A stretch of 64,000 nucleotides of DNA, taken from contig NZ_JACJTU010000028.1 of NCBI RefSeq assembly GCF_014698835.1, forward strand, positions 1 to 64,000. The letters run 5' to 3'. The stretch comes from Nostoc paludosum FACHB-159. GTDB lineage: Bacteria; Cyanobacteriota; Cyanobacteriia; Cyanobacteriales; Nostocaceae. Below the pieces are notes generated by a model. The model was not told the DNA's origin. It made no database searches and was given only the letters and a program-made list of their open reading frames with translations. The position numbers and the translations under genes are program-made. Positions 25,152-35,133 of this stretch are shown piece after piece; positions within the stretch are counted from its first letter, which is position 1, and the number at the start of each line of letters is the position of its first letter.

Positions 25152-28100
25152 ATGAAAATTTTAATTGTAGAGGATGATGAGTTCAATGCCTATGCACTCA
25201 CTTCCGTTTTGACTAACCAAAACTATGCCGTTGAAGTTGCCGCTGATGGTGACATTGCTTGGGATTTCATCCAAACTTGTGATTTTGATTTAATACTCTT
25301 GGATGTCATGTTGCCCAAGTTGGATGGTATTAGCCTTTGCCGCAAGATTCGGTCTCATGGTCTGCAAGTGCCAATATTATTATTGACAGGGCGTGATAGT
25401 GGTCATGAAAAAGCGATCGGATTGGATGCAGGCGCAGATGATTATGTAGTTAAACCCTTTGACCAAGAAGAGTTAGTTGCTCGTGTCAGGGCGCTATTGC
25501 GTCGTGGAACCATAACGTTGCAACCTATCCTAGAGCGTGGTAACTTGCGCCTAAATCCTAGCAGTTGCGAAGTTAACTATGCTGGAAATCTGCTAGCACT
25601 CACCCCGAAAGAGTATGCTCTATTGGAACTATTCTTGCGAAATAGTCAGCGGGTGTTTAGCTGCGGCATGATTCTAGAACATCTTTGGTCTTATGAAGAT
25701 ACTCCACAAGAGGAAGCTGTTCGCACCCATATTAAAGGGTTACGACACAAACTCAAAGCTGTAGGAGCGCCCAGTGATTTGATTGAAACAGTTTATGGTA
25801 TCGGTTATCGTTTGAAACCACTCGAAGAGGCAGAGGGGAAGGGAGCAGGGGGGCAGGGGGAAAGGGAAACAAGGGAGAAAGCTGGAGCCAATGCCCAACG
25901 CCCAATACTTCTCTACGAGAGGCTGCGCCAACGACTTGGCTCAGTACAAGTGCCCAATGCCCAATCAAAGCAGCAAACACTAATGGCTGTTGCCGAAATT
26001 TGGCAACGATATCAAGGGCGGGTGGATGAGCAGGTGAAGGTGTTAGAGCAAGCGATCGCAGCTTTAAACGAAAATAATCTAAATCCTGAATTTCAAAGCT
26101 TTGCAGCCAAAGAGGCGCATACTTTAGCAGGATCTTTAGGTACTTTTGGCTTGACTCTTAGCTCAAAATGGGCGCGGAATATCGAGTTGCTACTCAGTTC
26201 TGGTCAAACTTTGAGTAGATCTCAAATCAACAATCTCGAAACTTGGGTAAAGTTCTTGCGTCGGGAAATTGAGGAAAAGAATGCAGCGGTAATCTCTGCA
26301 TCGCCGACTACACAGGTATTAGAAACGCCAACGCCGACGCGAGAAAATTTATCTGAGACAGAAACCAAAATATTGGTTGTGGACGACGATCCGCAAATTC
26401 AGGCATTGTTACAAACCTTACTTAGTCCTTGGGGACTTAAAGCGATCGCTCTTGAAGATCCGCGCCAGTTTTGGGAAACCTTGGAAGCAGTTGCACCAGA
26501 TCTACTGATTTTAGATTTGGAACTACCATTTACCAATGGTATTGAACTTTGCCAGATGGTACGCAACGATCCACGCTGGAGTGAGTTACCCATCGTCTTC
26601 CTCACAGTGCATAACGATGCCAAACTAGTAAATCAGGTATTTAGCGTTGGTGCTGATGACTTTGTTAGTAAGCCGATTATCGGGCCAGAACTAGTAACCC
26701 GAATCGTCAATCGTTTAGAACGGGTAAAATTGCGGCAACGTGTAGCCCAAAGGAGCAGAGGATCTGAGGGAGCAGGGGAAGAATTCCTAACTCCTAACTC
26801 AACAGTTAACAGTCAACAGCCAACACTCAACAATTTCCAAGCTATCAACGAACTAGAACTGAGAGTAGCAGAGCGCACTGCTGAGTTAATTGCTGTAAAT
26901 CAACAGTTGCAGTCACAACTTAATGAACGCCAGCAGACACAGGAAGAATTGCGTTTTTCTCAAGCTCGATTTGCCCGAATTTTAGATATCGCTGATGATG
27001 CAATTATTTCGATCGATGGTTTTCAATGCATCACATTGTTTAACCAAGGAGCAGAGAAAATTTTCGGCTACTCTGCCCAGGAAGTAATTGGACAAAAGCT
27101 GGACTTACTTTTGCCGCAGCGCTTTTGCAACGTACATCGTCAGCACGTGGTGGACTTTGGCAAATCTCCCAATCTTGCCCGTCGCATGGGGGAACGGCGC
27201 GAAATATATGGTCGGCGCAAAGATGGCACTGAATTTCCAGCAGAGGCTTCCATCTCCAAAATCGATCTAAGTAGAGAAATATTTTATACAGTTATATTGC
27301 GTGATATAACTGAACGCAAGCAAATCGAACGCATGAAAGATGAGTTTATCTCTGTTGTCAGCCATGAACTCCGCACACCTTTAACTTCAATTCATGGTTC
27401 TCTAGGAATGCTTGCCAGTGGTTTGCTACCGACAGACTCAGAACAGGGAAAACGCTTGTTACAAATTGCTACTGATAGTACCGAACGTTTAGTACGCTTA
27501 ATCAACGACATCCTCGACATTGAACGGATCGAGTCGGGTAAAGCGAAAATGGAATCGACAATCTGTAATATCATTGACATCATCGCTCAAGCTGTAAATG
27601 TGATGCAGCCTTTGGCTGATAAAGCAGGAGTAAAGCTAGTGATTTCGGATGTCTCCGGTCAAGTATGGGCAGATTGCGATCGCATTGTTCAAACCCTAAC
27701 CAACCTATTGAGTAACGCCATTAAATTTTCGTCTTCTGGATCTACAGTTTGCTTGCAAGTTCAACAACAAGACGATGAAGTTTTGTTAATAGTTAAAGAC
27801 ACCGGACGCGGTATTCCAGCCGACAAACTTGAGAGTATTTTTGAGCGCTTTCAACAAGTTGATTCTTCTGATTCACGCAATCATGATGGCACTGGTTTGG
27901 GCTTGGCAATTTGTAAGAGCATTATGCAACAGCATGGTGGACGCATCTGGGCTGAAAGTGTGTTAGGCGAGGGTAGTACTTTTTACGTTACTCTCCCGTT
28001 GATCCGCACTTCCCAAAAAACTGATAAAAGTAACCAATTGAATTTGGTAAATAAACCATTTTCAGACAACCATCTATTAGAGTCACTCAGACAGGCATTA

Positions 28101-28541
28101 GCTAAATCTTCAAAGAAAGTCCGCGTTCTAATTGTTGAAGACGATACCGATTTAGCTCAACTGCTGATGACTCTGTTTGAAAGGCATAAGATTGAAACCT
28201 TCCTAGCCAAAACTGGACGGGAAGCAATCCGCCTAAGTCAAGAAGTGAATCCTGACTTAATGATTCTCGACCTGATCTTGCCAGAGAGTGATGGGTTTGC
28301 AGTAGTAGATTGGCTACAGCAGCACAATTATCTGTGTAATACTCCTGTGCTAGTATACTCAGCTAGGGATTTGGATGAATCCGAACACAATCGACTGAAA
28401 TTAGGACATACAGAATTTTTGACCAAAGGGCGTGTAAGTAGTGAGGAATTTGAACAACGGGTGATGGAGTTACTTCAACGAGTTACTCACAACCAACAAG
28501 AGGATAGCGATGATGACAACAAAGCGAATTCTAGTGGTTGA
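25152..28541 (+). CDS. Multidomain hybrid histidine kinase/response regulator
   Basis: The 1129-aa phosphorelay protein has, in order: REC1 (1-118, Asp51), OmpR-type winged helix (about 128-222, ALTPKEYALLELFLRN and YGIGYRL), Hpt (about 275-375, His323 in AHTLAGS), REC2 (about 410-525, Asp455), PAS (about 600-715), HisKA (His738 in SHELRTP), HATPase (DTGRGIP, GTGLGLA) and REC3 (about 988-1110, Asp1040). A DNA-binding output and a whole relay are thus fused. Linkers at about 226-272 and 534-560 are read from intergenic-type repeats. The 3' end overlaps the next CheY-like gene by 32 bp. The protein lacks membrane segments, so it is likely cytosolic. Confidence 0.95.
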   Translation: MKILIVEDDEFNAYALTSVLTNQNYAVEVAADGDIAWDFIQTCDFDLILLDVMLPKLDGISLCRKIRSHGLQVPILLLTGRDSGHEKAIGLDAGADDYVVKPFDQEELVARVRALLRRGTITLQPILERGNLRLNPSSCEVNYAGNLLALTPKEYALLELFLRNSQRVFSCGMILEHLWSYEDTPQEEAVRTHIKGLRHKLKAVGAPSDLIETVYGIGYRLKPLEEAEGKGAGGQGERETREKAGANAQRPILLYERLRQRLGSVQVPNAQSKQQTLMAVAEIWQRYQGRVDEQVKVLEQAIAALNENNLNPEFQSFAAKEAHTLAGSLGTFGLTLSSKWARNIELLLSSGQTLSRSQINNLETWVKFLRREIEEKNAAVISASPTTQVLETPTPTRENLSETETKILVVDDDPQIQALLQTLLSPWGLKAIALEDPRQFWETLEAVAPDLLILDLELPFTNGIELCQMVRNDPRWSELPIVFLTVHNDAKLVNQVFSVGADDFVSKPIIGPELVTRIVNRLERVKLRQRVAQRSRGSEGAGEEFLTPNSTVNSQQPTLNNFQAINELELRVAERTAELIAVNQQLQSQLNERQQTQEELRFSQARFARILDIADDAIISIDGFQCITLFNQGAEKIFGYSAQEVIGQKLDLLLPQRFCNVHRQHVVDFGKSPNLARRMGERREIYGRRKDGTEFPAEASISKIDLSREIFYTVILRDITERKQIERMKDEFISVVSHELRTPLTSIHGSLGMLASGLLPTDSEQGKRLLQIATDSTERLVRLINDILDIERIESGKAKMESTICNIIDIIAQAVNVMQPLADKAGVKLVISDVSGQVWADCDRIVQTLTNLLSNAIKFSSSGSTVCLQVQQQDDEVLLIVKDTGRGIPADKLESIFERFQQVDSSDSRNHDGTGLGLAICKSIMQQHGGRIWAESVLGEGSTFYVTLPLIRTSQKTDKSNQLNLVNKPFSDNHLLESLRQALAKSSKKVRVLIVEDDTDLAQLLMTLFERHKIETFLAKTGREAIRLSQEVNPDLMILDLILPESDGFAVVDWLQQHNYLCNTPVLVYSARDLDESEHNRLKLGHTEFLTKGRVSSEEFEQRVMELLQRVTHNQQEDSDDDNKANSSG

Positions 28542-28899
28542 TAACGAACAATATATTCAAGAAGTTGCCAAGATTTGCTTGGAAACAGTCGCAGGCTGGA
28601 AAGTAGAGACAGCCGGTTCTGGGAAAGAAGGCATAATTAAAGCCGAAACTTACCAGCCAGATGCGATTTTACTGGATGTAATGATGCCAGATATGGATGG
28701 TATTGCCACCTTTGAAAAGTTACAAGCAAATCCCTTAACCAAAGCAATCCCGGTAATTTTGTTAACTGCTAAAATCCAGGCTTCCGATCGCCGTCGCTAT
28801 GCTCAAATAGGAATGAACGGTGCGATCGCTAAACCTTTCAATCCCCTAGAATTAGCTCAACAAGTAGCAGCAGCACTGGGTTGGAACTTGGAGAAGTAA
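28510..28899 (+). CDS. CheY-like response regulator
   Basis: The 129-aa single REC domain has the phosphoacceptor Asp56 in AILLDVMMPDMDG and Lys in AIAKPFNPLEL. The N-terminal acidic pair is Asp11-Asn12 in place of the usual two acidic residues, which may alter metal binding. It starts inside the 3' end of the hybrid kinase gene (32-bp overlap), so it is very likely its partner. There is no output domain; it would act by protein contact. Confidence 0.93.
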   Translation: MMTTKRILVVDNEQYIQEVAKICLETVAGWKVETAGSGKEGIIKAETYQPDAILLDVMMPDMDGIATFEKLQANPLTKAIPVILLTAKIQASDRRRYAQIGMNGAIAKPFNPLELAQQVAAALGWNLEK

Positions 28900-29197
28900 T
28901 AAGCTATGGCAGGGAACAGGGAACAGGCTTGCGAAAGTCTAAGTAGGTCGGTGTTGAAAATTGTCGTTATGACAAGGCAGGAGGCAGAAGGCAGAAGGCA
29001 GAAGGGAAGAGTTTTTTGGGCAACTTTACTTTTAGTTACATATTTTGGTTTTTTTACGCTGTTCTACTTATTATTGTCAAGGTTTTACTAAACAAGGCAA
29101 AAGTAAAGAAAGAGAAAGAAAAATGCAAACAGAGCTACTAAATTTATTTAAAGAGTGCTAGTAATTGATTCAGAATTCAGAATCAGAATTCTGAATT

Positions 29198-31534
29198 CTA
29201 AAATTTAAAATTCTCCAATAATGCCTGATTAGGCGTTAACTGAGTTTCAAAACGGCTGTAAACAATTTGAGTTGGATACCAAGATGAAAACCAGTAGGAA
29301 TCTTGAATAATTTGGCAAGAATTACCCGCATCTGGAAACTCAAACTGAACCAAACCTAAGTTATTCAATCCAACTACTTCTTGCCCTTCTTGAAACCAGC
29401 GAGATTTCCAAAACATTAGCGGTTGTAAATATCGTCTTTTGGTATTTTTCGCTCGTTTCCAAGGAGCTATGAATGATGAAATATCTGTTGTGCAGTTACA
29501 AATTTGAGCGCGTTGTCGAATTAACCATTCCAATACACAATACCAGTCAGGGTCAGTTAATTGCTCTTGTTGGCGTAGTCGATTAGGGTAGCGTTTGGCA
29601 GTAAAGGTATTGTGGTGTAATTGTTTTCCAGAAATTTCTACCATATTGGCCGGGTTCATCCATCCAATCCAATATCGTAGCTTTTCTGCTAATAACCAAT
29701 CTTTCATGCGTGTATGTATCAGCCGTGTTAGTGCTTCTTCATTTTTCAGGGCGCTAGAAGTTAGCTGTACTAAAACCGATTGCAATTGAGAATTGGTGCG
29801 TGCATAAGATAGTCGAGCCGCAAAACTATAGTGAATATCCCCAGATAAAATAATCACTTGTCGCCGTTGTTTAAACAAGGTGTTGAGAAACTTTGCTAAT
29901 GCTTCAACATTGATGTTCCAAGCATCACCAACATCTGTAGAAAACACTTTCTCTTGTTGTAAATTCCAATGGTGAATCCAATCTATTACTTGCGAACCAA
30001 ATACATTAGTCGGTGCAATCACAAATGTGGTTTGAATCTGAGTTTCTTGAGCTATTTGTTGTAAAGGTAAAACTAGTTGTTGCTCAAAAGCTTTTGGACA
30101 TAGCAGCATTGGTGGGGCGATCGCTTTTTGATCGGCTGGATAACCCCGCCAAGTACGTGTATCCAAAACAATCACTTCATGACAATCGCTCTTGACTATG
30201 TAATTCCAAGTAAGCGCCTCAGGATGTCGAGCCAAAATAAACACTGAGTCGTCTCGGATTAAAACAGGTAAATCCGTGTGGAGATCGTTGGGTGGCATAC
30301 CAACATAACGAGCGATCGCTTCATCAGCCTTTGTATCTTTTCCTTCCTTCGCTGACCAAGTTTCTGCCGCAGCCAGTAGCTTTTCTCCAGGTTGACCTGC
30401 TGCAAATTGTTCTGGTGTATTGCCCCAAGCTTGAAACACCGTGTAAGCTAACAGAGCATTTTGTACCACTCGCCGCCCCAAGGGACGCCCCAGAACTCGC
30501 AAACACCAAGCTTGGTTTAAATTCCAATCATCACTGACATCATGGTCATCGAAGATGGTGTAAGTGGGAATATTTGCAAGGGCGCGGCGCACTTTCCCCA
30601 GAGTATAAATGAACTGTCGTAAATCTTTGACTGCCCGGTTCCAATTTTTAATGGCTCGGCGATCGCCTGTTACTTGGCGTCCTTTAGGAAATACAACCGG
30701 CCAGCACACTGGCGACCACGTTAATAAATAAGTAGCATAATATTCACCCAGGCTCAGTAGATGACTAGCAACTTTCTCTGATTTATTATGTAATCCTGCG
30801 GTTAAGCCGGCTTCATTGGTAGCAACTTTAGCTCGTTCTCCAGGGGGCAATTCCTTGGGAGTGCAGTACACTCCACCCACAGGTAATTGTTCCTCCCAAC
30901 CCAGCAAACCATCCCCAAGGGTAGTAGCAACCCACAGCGACGGGTCTGCTACGTCGTCACCATAAATTTGATCCCCAGTCAGGAACAGCTGGTGAGGACG
31001 CCGCTGGGCTTGATTTGCAGATGCTTCAATTAAGCTATCGAGAATCGGTAGGGCATCAAACCCTGAACCATGAGGTTTACGACAGGAAGCATGGACAATT
31101 TGCAAATCTTCGAGACGGTTGGGCGGTAGGGTAAAGGTTGGTTTTTGATGCTCAAAGTAGCTGATACTAGCCGTAGGATAAGAGTTTGAGCATAATGCTT
31201 GTTGTAGTGTTTGCCTCTGGTTAGCGAAAGTTAACTCCAAGTCATAGGCATAAATGCGATTACTAGTTAGGCGATGTCCAACTGTAGACCGAGCCGTGAC
31301 AGCAACAACGTGAAGATATTTGCCCAACGCAAAAGTAGAGCGTTCCCCCTGCAATAAGCAATTTCCCAGCACTTCGCCATCATTTGTTGTGTCATAAACC
31401 TTAAGTTCTACCTGACAAGACTGTTTGAGTGCCACCCATACTGTTACCGATTCAGGTTCAGTATGTTTGAGAATTGGCCCTGCCAAAATTAACGGTAACC
31501 TTTGGAAAAACTCGTCTCCAGCTTGATACTTCAT
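29198..31534 (-). CDS. PhoD-like alkaline phosphatase/metallophosphatase family protein
   Basis: The 778-aa protein has an N-terminal Fn3-like domain (about 15-110, ILAGPILKHTEPESVTVWV) and a PhoD-like metallophosphoesterase domain (about 145-600). Metal-site motifs are HQLFLTGDQIYGDD, YTIFDDHDVSDDWN and VIILSGDIHYSFAARLSY. PhoD enzymes hydrolyse phosphate mono- and diesters, usually outside the cell. There is no signal peptide or Tat motif at this N-terminus, so a cytosolic role or a start outside this frame is possible. The C-terminal 180 residues are not recognised. Confidence 0.85.
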   Translation of the reverse strand: MKYQAGDEFFQRLPLILAGPILKHTEPESVTVWVALKQSCQVELKVYDTTNDGEVLGNCLLQGERSTFALGKYLHVVAVTARSTVGHRLTSNRIYAYDLELTFANQRQTLQQALCSNSYPTASISYFEHQKPTFTLPPNRLEDLQIVHASCRKPHGSGFDALPILDSLIEASANQAQRRPHQLFLTGDQIYGDDVADPSLWVATTLGDGLLGWEEQLPVGGVYCTPKELPPGERAKVATNEAGLTAGLHNKSEKVASHLLSLGEYYATYLLTWSPVCWPVVFPKGRQVTGDRRAIKNWNRAVKDLRQFIYTLGKVRRALANIPTYTIFDDHDVSDDWNLNQAWCLRVLGRPLGRRVVQNALLAYTVFQAWGNTPEQFAAGQPGEKLLAAAETWSAKEGKDTKADEAIARYVGMPPNDLHTDLPVLIRDDSVFILARHPEALTWNYIVKSDCHEVIVLDTRTWRGYPADQKAIAPPMLLCPKAFEQQLVLPLQQIAQETQIQTTFVIAPTNVFGSQVIDWIHHWNLQQEKVFSTDVGDAWNINVEALAKFLNTLFKQRRQVIILSGDIHYSFAARLSYARTNSQLQSVLVQLTSSALKNEEALTRLIHTRMKDWLLAEKLRYWIGWMNPANMVEISGKQLHHNTFTAKRYPNRLRQQEQLTDPDWYCVLEWLIRQRAQICNCTTDISSFIAPWKRAKNTKRRYLQPLMFWKSRWFQEGQEVVGLNNLGLVQFEFPDAGNSCQIIQDSYWFSSWYPTQIVYSRFETQLTPNQALLENFKF

Positions 31535-31743
31535 TACAAACAGCTGACAAAGTAGATGATGTTTTGGATTATCTTGCTTTATTTCCCCGATGTCACCCGA
31601 AAATCATAGCGATTTAAAAACTACTATAAACACTCCCAGTCGGGATTTCTCACAAAGATATAAAAAATAAGGGTTCAAAACGGCAAAAATATATATAGCA
31701 AATGTATTTCAGCAATTATAAAGCTCTTAAAGCCTTTAATATT

Positions 31744-33429
31744 TCAACTCGCCATTGCTTTCGGTTGATGAACGGGTATTTCAACTACAATTTTGATGCC
31801 CTCTGATATTTTGGAATCGCACCAGATCTTGCCATGATGTTTTTGTGTGACTATTTGATAGCTGATGAATAAGCCCAAGCCTGTGCCTTTGCCAATGGGT
31901 TTGGTAGTGAAAAAAGGATCGAAAATACGCCCTCGTAGTGCTTCAGATATCCCCAAACCATTGTCGGCGATGCCTTCGGCGGGCTTCGCCAACGCAATTT
32001 GCACGCGATCGTCAGCCGTCAGTTGAGTTGAAATCCAAATTTTACCAGGCTGTGGTTGTCCATCGGTTTTTGTCTGTTGTCGAGCAGATTCTTCCAAGAC
32101 ATCGATGGCATTCGTCAGTAAGTTCATGAATACCTGATTGAGTTGTCCGGGATAGCACTCAACCAAAGGCAATTCGCTGTAGTCTTTAACAACTTCAATT
32201 GCTGGAAATTTTGGTCTTCCTTTGAGGCGATGTTGCAGAATCAGCAGTGTACTCTCCATACCCTCATGGAGGTGAACAGCTTTAAATTCTGATTCATCCA
32301 GGCGGGAGAAGTTACGGAGAGATAAAACAATTTCCCGAATGCGCTCAGTGCCAACTTTGATTGATTGCAGCACCTTCATCGCGTCTTCACTTAGAAAGTC
32401 GAGTTCCACGTCATCCAAGGTGGCTTGCAGGGTTTCGGGTGGATTCGGGTAGTGCGTCTGATACGCCTGAACCAATTTCAGTAGGTCTTGAGTGTAGGTA
32501 TCAAGATGGCGGATGTTACCATGAATAAAATTCACAGGGTTGTTGATTTCATGGGCAACTCCAGCAACCAGTTGCCCCAAACTCGACATCTTTTCAGTTT
32601 GAATTAGTTGTAATTGAGTGTTGTGAAGCTCAGTTAAAGCTTCTTGAAGTTCTGTTGAACGTTGCTCTTTTTCAGTCAGCAGTGTTTTGACACGTTCAAT
32701 GAGATTGTTAAATGCAGTTGCGAGGATACCTGTTTCATCCTTGGTGCTTACAGGGGCTTGTAGGTCGAAGTTAGAATCTTGGGTGACTTGCTGCGCTACC
32801 TCTGTCACCAATTGCAGTGGTTTGGCAATACTGCTGGAAATTTGCAATCCTAGAATCAATGCCAAAATTAGACAACCTAAACTGGTCACACCGATCGCAA
32901 TCATTGTGGGTCTAGCTTGGGCGATCGCTTTGTCATACAGCGATGACCACTCTAGGATGACGGCACCATCGACCTGATTTTGCTTGCTGTTGAGCGTCAC
33001 GACAATGAGTTTAATTCCTTGGGGATAATCAACACTCTTTTCTAAAAAGGTTCTGACCTTGCCATCCTGAATCGTTTGCTCGATTTCGTTGCCTTGGTCA
33101 TGCTCAAAAATAGTGCCGACATTTTCCGGAACGGCATCCGCCAAAATTAGTTTCTGCCGATTCACCACGACAATATCGCGCTTTTGTAAGTCATGCAGCA
33201 AATTAGTGTAGTGTTGCAGTTCCCCTGAACGTTCAATAGAAATAGATTTTTTATCGTAATAAGCATGGTGGGCTATGGAAGTGGCAACCACTTGGGCAAC
33301 GTGTTCAGCTTCCGCCATCGCTAGAGTTTCAGCAATTTTCTGGCTTTGGGCGATGGCAACTGCACCAACAACATTCGTTAATAAGGAAACACCAACAAAG
33401 CTTACAAGAAGTTTGTGAGAAATTTTCAT
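31744..33429 (-). CDS. Membrane sensor histidine kinase with HAMP domain
   Basis: 561 aa. Two transmembrane helices (about 7-28 and 175-198) enclose a periplasmic sensor region. HAMP is about 198-250, then a coiled coil, HisKA-like dimerisation with His293 (GVAHEINNP) and a HATPase (N box NQVFMNLLTNAIDV, DNGLGI, FDPFFTTKPIGKGTGLGL). A 21-nt insertion at 31972-31992 adds about seven residues (LAKPAEG) directly before DNGLGI in the ATP-binding region. Activity could be affected. No adjacent cognate regulator is evident on the same transcript. Confidence 0.93.
   Translation of the reverse strand: MKISHKLLVSFVGVSLLTNVVGAVAIAQSQKIAETLAMAEAEHVAQVVATSIAHHAYYDKKSISIERSGELQHYTNLLHDLQKRDIVVVNRQKLILADAVPENVGTIFEHDQGNEIEQTIQDGKVRTFLEKSVDYPQGIKLIVVTLNSKQNQVDGAVILEWSSLYDKAIAQARPTMIAIGVTSLGCLILALILGLQISSSIAKPLQLVTEVAQQVTQDSNFDLQAPVSTKDETGILATAFNNLIERVKTLLTEKEQRSTELQEALTELHNTQLQLIQTEKMSSLGQLVAGVAHEINNPVNFIHGNIRHLDTYTQDLLKLVQAYQTHYPNPPETLQATLDDVELDFLSEDAMKVLQSIKVGTERIREIVLSLRNFSRLDESEFKAVHLHEGMESTLLILQHRLKGRPKFPAIEVVKDYSELPLVECYPGQLNQVFMNLLTNAIDVLEESARQQTKTDGQPQPGKIWISTQLTADDRVQIALAKPAEGIADNGLGISEALRGRIFDPFFTTKPIGKGTGLGLFISYQIVTQKHHGKIWCDSKISEGIKIVVEIPVHQPKAMAS
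31967..31995. repeat. 29-bp short dispersed repeat inserted in a HIP1 site (kinase gene)
   Basis: GCGAT at 31967-31971 and CGC at 31993-31995 flank a 21-nt core (GCCTTCGGCGGGCTTCGCC plus AA). Removing the core leaves GCGATCGC and restores QIAIADNGLGI. The same design is seen at 20961-20989. Confidence 0.8.
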
Positions 33430-33741
33430 AGCGAAAGGTCAGCTATAAGGGCGTCAGTATTAAGTTACTGTTCCCAAATTGCCGCAGAAAATTGATATTT
33501 AGCGTTTTTGCCTAAATATGGAATTTTTTACTACAAATTATCGTAATGTTCCACAAATGCCCAGTAGTTTGGGACAGGCGGCTAGCCCATCCCTCTAAAG
33601 TCATTTTTGGAATTGATTCAGGACTTACGCACTCAGATTCCCCAACCCCCTTTCCAAGGCGGCTTTAGAAGTTCCCCCCTTTTGAAGGGGGGCTAGGGGG
33701 GATCTAGGTTTCAGGCTTGAGTGCGTAAGTTCTATGATTAA
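33430..33741. other. Gap between malic enzyme and kinase genes
   Basis: No gene is visible. The gap holds the 114-bp element at 33620-33733, whose right end lies 8 bp from the malic enzyme stop. Confidence 0.5.
33620..33733. mobile_element. 114-bp MITE-like element, copy B
   Basis: The length (114 bp) and terminal repeats (AGGACTTACGCACT and AGTGCGTAAGTTCT) are the same as at 12211-12324, with only a few internal differences. It sits 3' of the malic enzyme gene and could serve as its transcription end because of the GC-rich hairpin. Confidence 0.88.
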
Positions 33742-35133
33742 CTAATTCCGAGCAATACCTTCTTGACGTGCGGCGTGTTGCACGGCAGCAGCAACCGCAG
33801 TTACAACGCGTTGATCGAAGACTGAAGGAATAATGTGTTCGCGATTTAAGTCTGAAGGATTGACCAAAGAAGCGATCGCAGTTGCAGCCTCTAGGTACAT
33901 TGTGGTGGTAATTGCCTGTGCCCGACAATCTAAAGCACCACGGAATACTCCAGGGAAAGCTAAAACGTTATTGATTTGATTTGGGTAATCACTCCGACCA
34001 GTGGCGATGACAGCGACATTTTTGTGAATTAATTCTGGCTGAATTTCGGGAATGGGATTGGCCATTGCAAACACAATTGGGTCTTTCGCCATCGATTGCA
34101 CCATTTCTGGTGTCAAAACTCCTGGTACGCTGACTCCAATAAATACATCAGCACCTTGCATTGCACCAGCTAAGGTACCTTGAGCTTTCACAGCAAATTC
34201 GAGTTTTTCTTCTGTGAGGTCTGTACGGCTGGTAGAGATAATTCCTTTGGAGTCGCACATCCAGATTTTTTCTGCTCCAGCTTTCTTGAGCAACCGAGCG
34301 ATCGCAACTCCAGCTGCCCCTGCACCGTTAATTACAATGCGGATTTCGCCGATTGTTTTATGTACCAACTTCAAGGCATTAAACAAGGCTGCTAAGGTGA
34401 CAATTGCAGTACCGTGCTGGTCATCATGAAAAACCGGAATATCTAATTCCTGTCGCAATCTCGCCTCAATTTCAAAACAACGTGGCGCAGCAATGTCTTC
34501 TAAATTCACGCCGCCAAATACCGGAGCAATATTCTTGACTGCCTGGATAATCTCGTCTGTATTTTGGGTAGCTAGGCAAATAGGGAAAGCATCCAGCCCT
34601 GCAAATTCTTTGAACAGCATTGCTTTGCCTTCCATAACTGGCAAGGCCGCTGCCGGGCCGAGATTTCCTAAACCTAAAACTGCACTCCCATCTGTAACAA
34701 TGGCAACAGTATTTTGTTTAATGGTTAACTTGTAAACTTCTTCTGGATCTTGAGCGATGGCAGTACAAATTCTGCCGACTCCTGGTGTGTAAGCCATTGC
34801 TAAATCGGACACACTTTTTAAGGGAATTCGGCTAGCAATGCTGATTTTGCCACCGCGATGCAAATTAAAGGTGCGATCGTAGACACTCAGTAACTTAATA
34901 TCAGGCAGTGCTTTGACTGCTTGCACAATGGTTTCAGCATGTTCGGTACTAGCAGCATCAACGGTAATATCGCGGGTAGACTCTTTGCGGGTTTGTTCAA
35001 TTAAATCAATTTGACCGAGATTACCGCCAGTAGTGGCGATCGCTTGGGTTACCGACGCCAACATCCCCACGCGATTGGGAATCTGTAAGCGTAGTGTCAA
35101 ACTAAAACTAGAATTAGGAGTTAGATCTGCCAT
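33742..35133 (-). CDS. NAD(P)-dependent malic enzyme with N-terminal ACT domain
   Basis: The 463-aa enzyme converts malate to pyruvate and CO2. An ACT domain (about 10-85, LRLQIPNRVGMLASVTQAI) precedes the malic enzyme N-terminal domain (AYTPGVGRIC, TDGSAVLGLGNLGP, MEGKAMLFKEFAG, PVFHDDQHGTAI) and the NAD-binding domain (VINGAGAAGVAIARLL, FAMANPIPEI, GRSDYPNQINN). The ACT domain suggests amino-acid-type effector control. The size matches bacterial and cyanobacterial ACT-Mae proteins. It stands alone. Confidence 0.95.
   Translation of the reverse strand: MADLTPNSSFSLTLRLQIPNRVGMLASVTQAIATTGGNLGQIDLIEQTRKESTRDITVDAASTEHAETIVQAVKALPDIKLLSVYDRTFNLHRGGKISIASRIPLKSVSDLAMAYTPGVGRICTAIAQDPEEVYKLTIKQNTVAIVTDGSAVLGLGNLGPAAALPVMEGKAMLFKEFAGLDAFPICLATQNTDEIIQAVKNIAPVFGGVNLEDIAAPRCFEIEARLRQELDIPVFHDDQHGTAIVTLAALFNALKLVHKTIGEIRIVINGAGAAGVAIARLLKKAGAEKIWMCDSKGIISTSRTDLTEEKLEFAVKAQGTLAGAMQGADVFIGVSVPGVLTPEMVQSMAKDPIVFAMANPIPEIQPELIHKNVAVIATGRSDYPNQINNVLAFPGVFRGALDCRAQAITTTMYLEAATAIASLVNPSDLNREHIIPSVFDQRVVTAVAAAVQHAARQEGIARN

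Noticed and set aside
28906..29091. 61-codon frame with a hydrophobic end
   Set aside because: Its first half is an AGGCAGA tandem repeat and there is no ribosome binding site; a small membrane protein cannot be excluded but is not supported.
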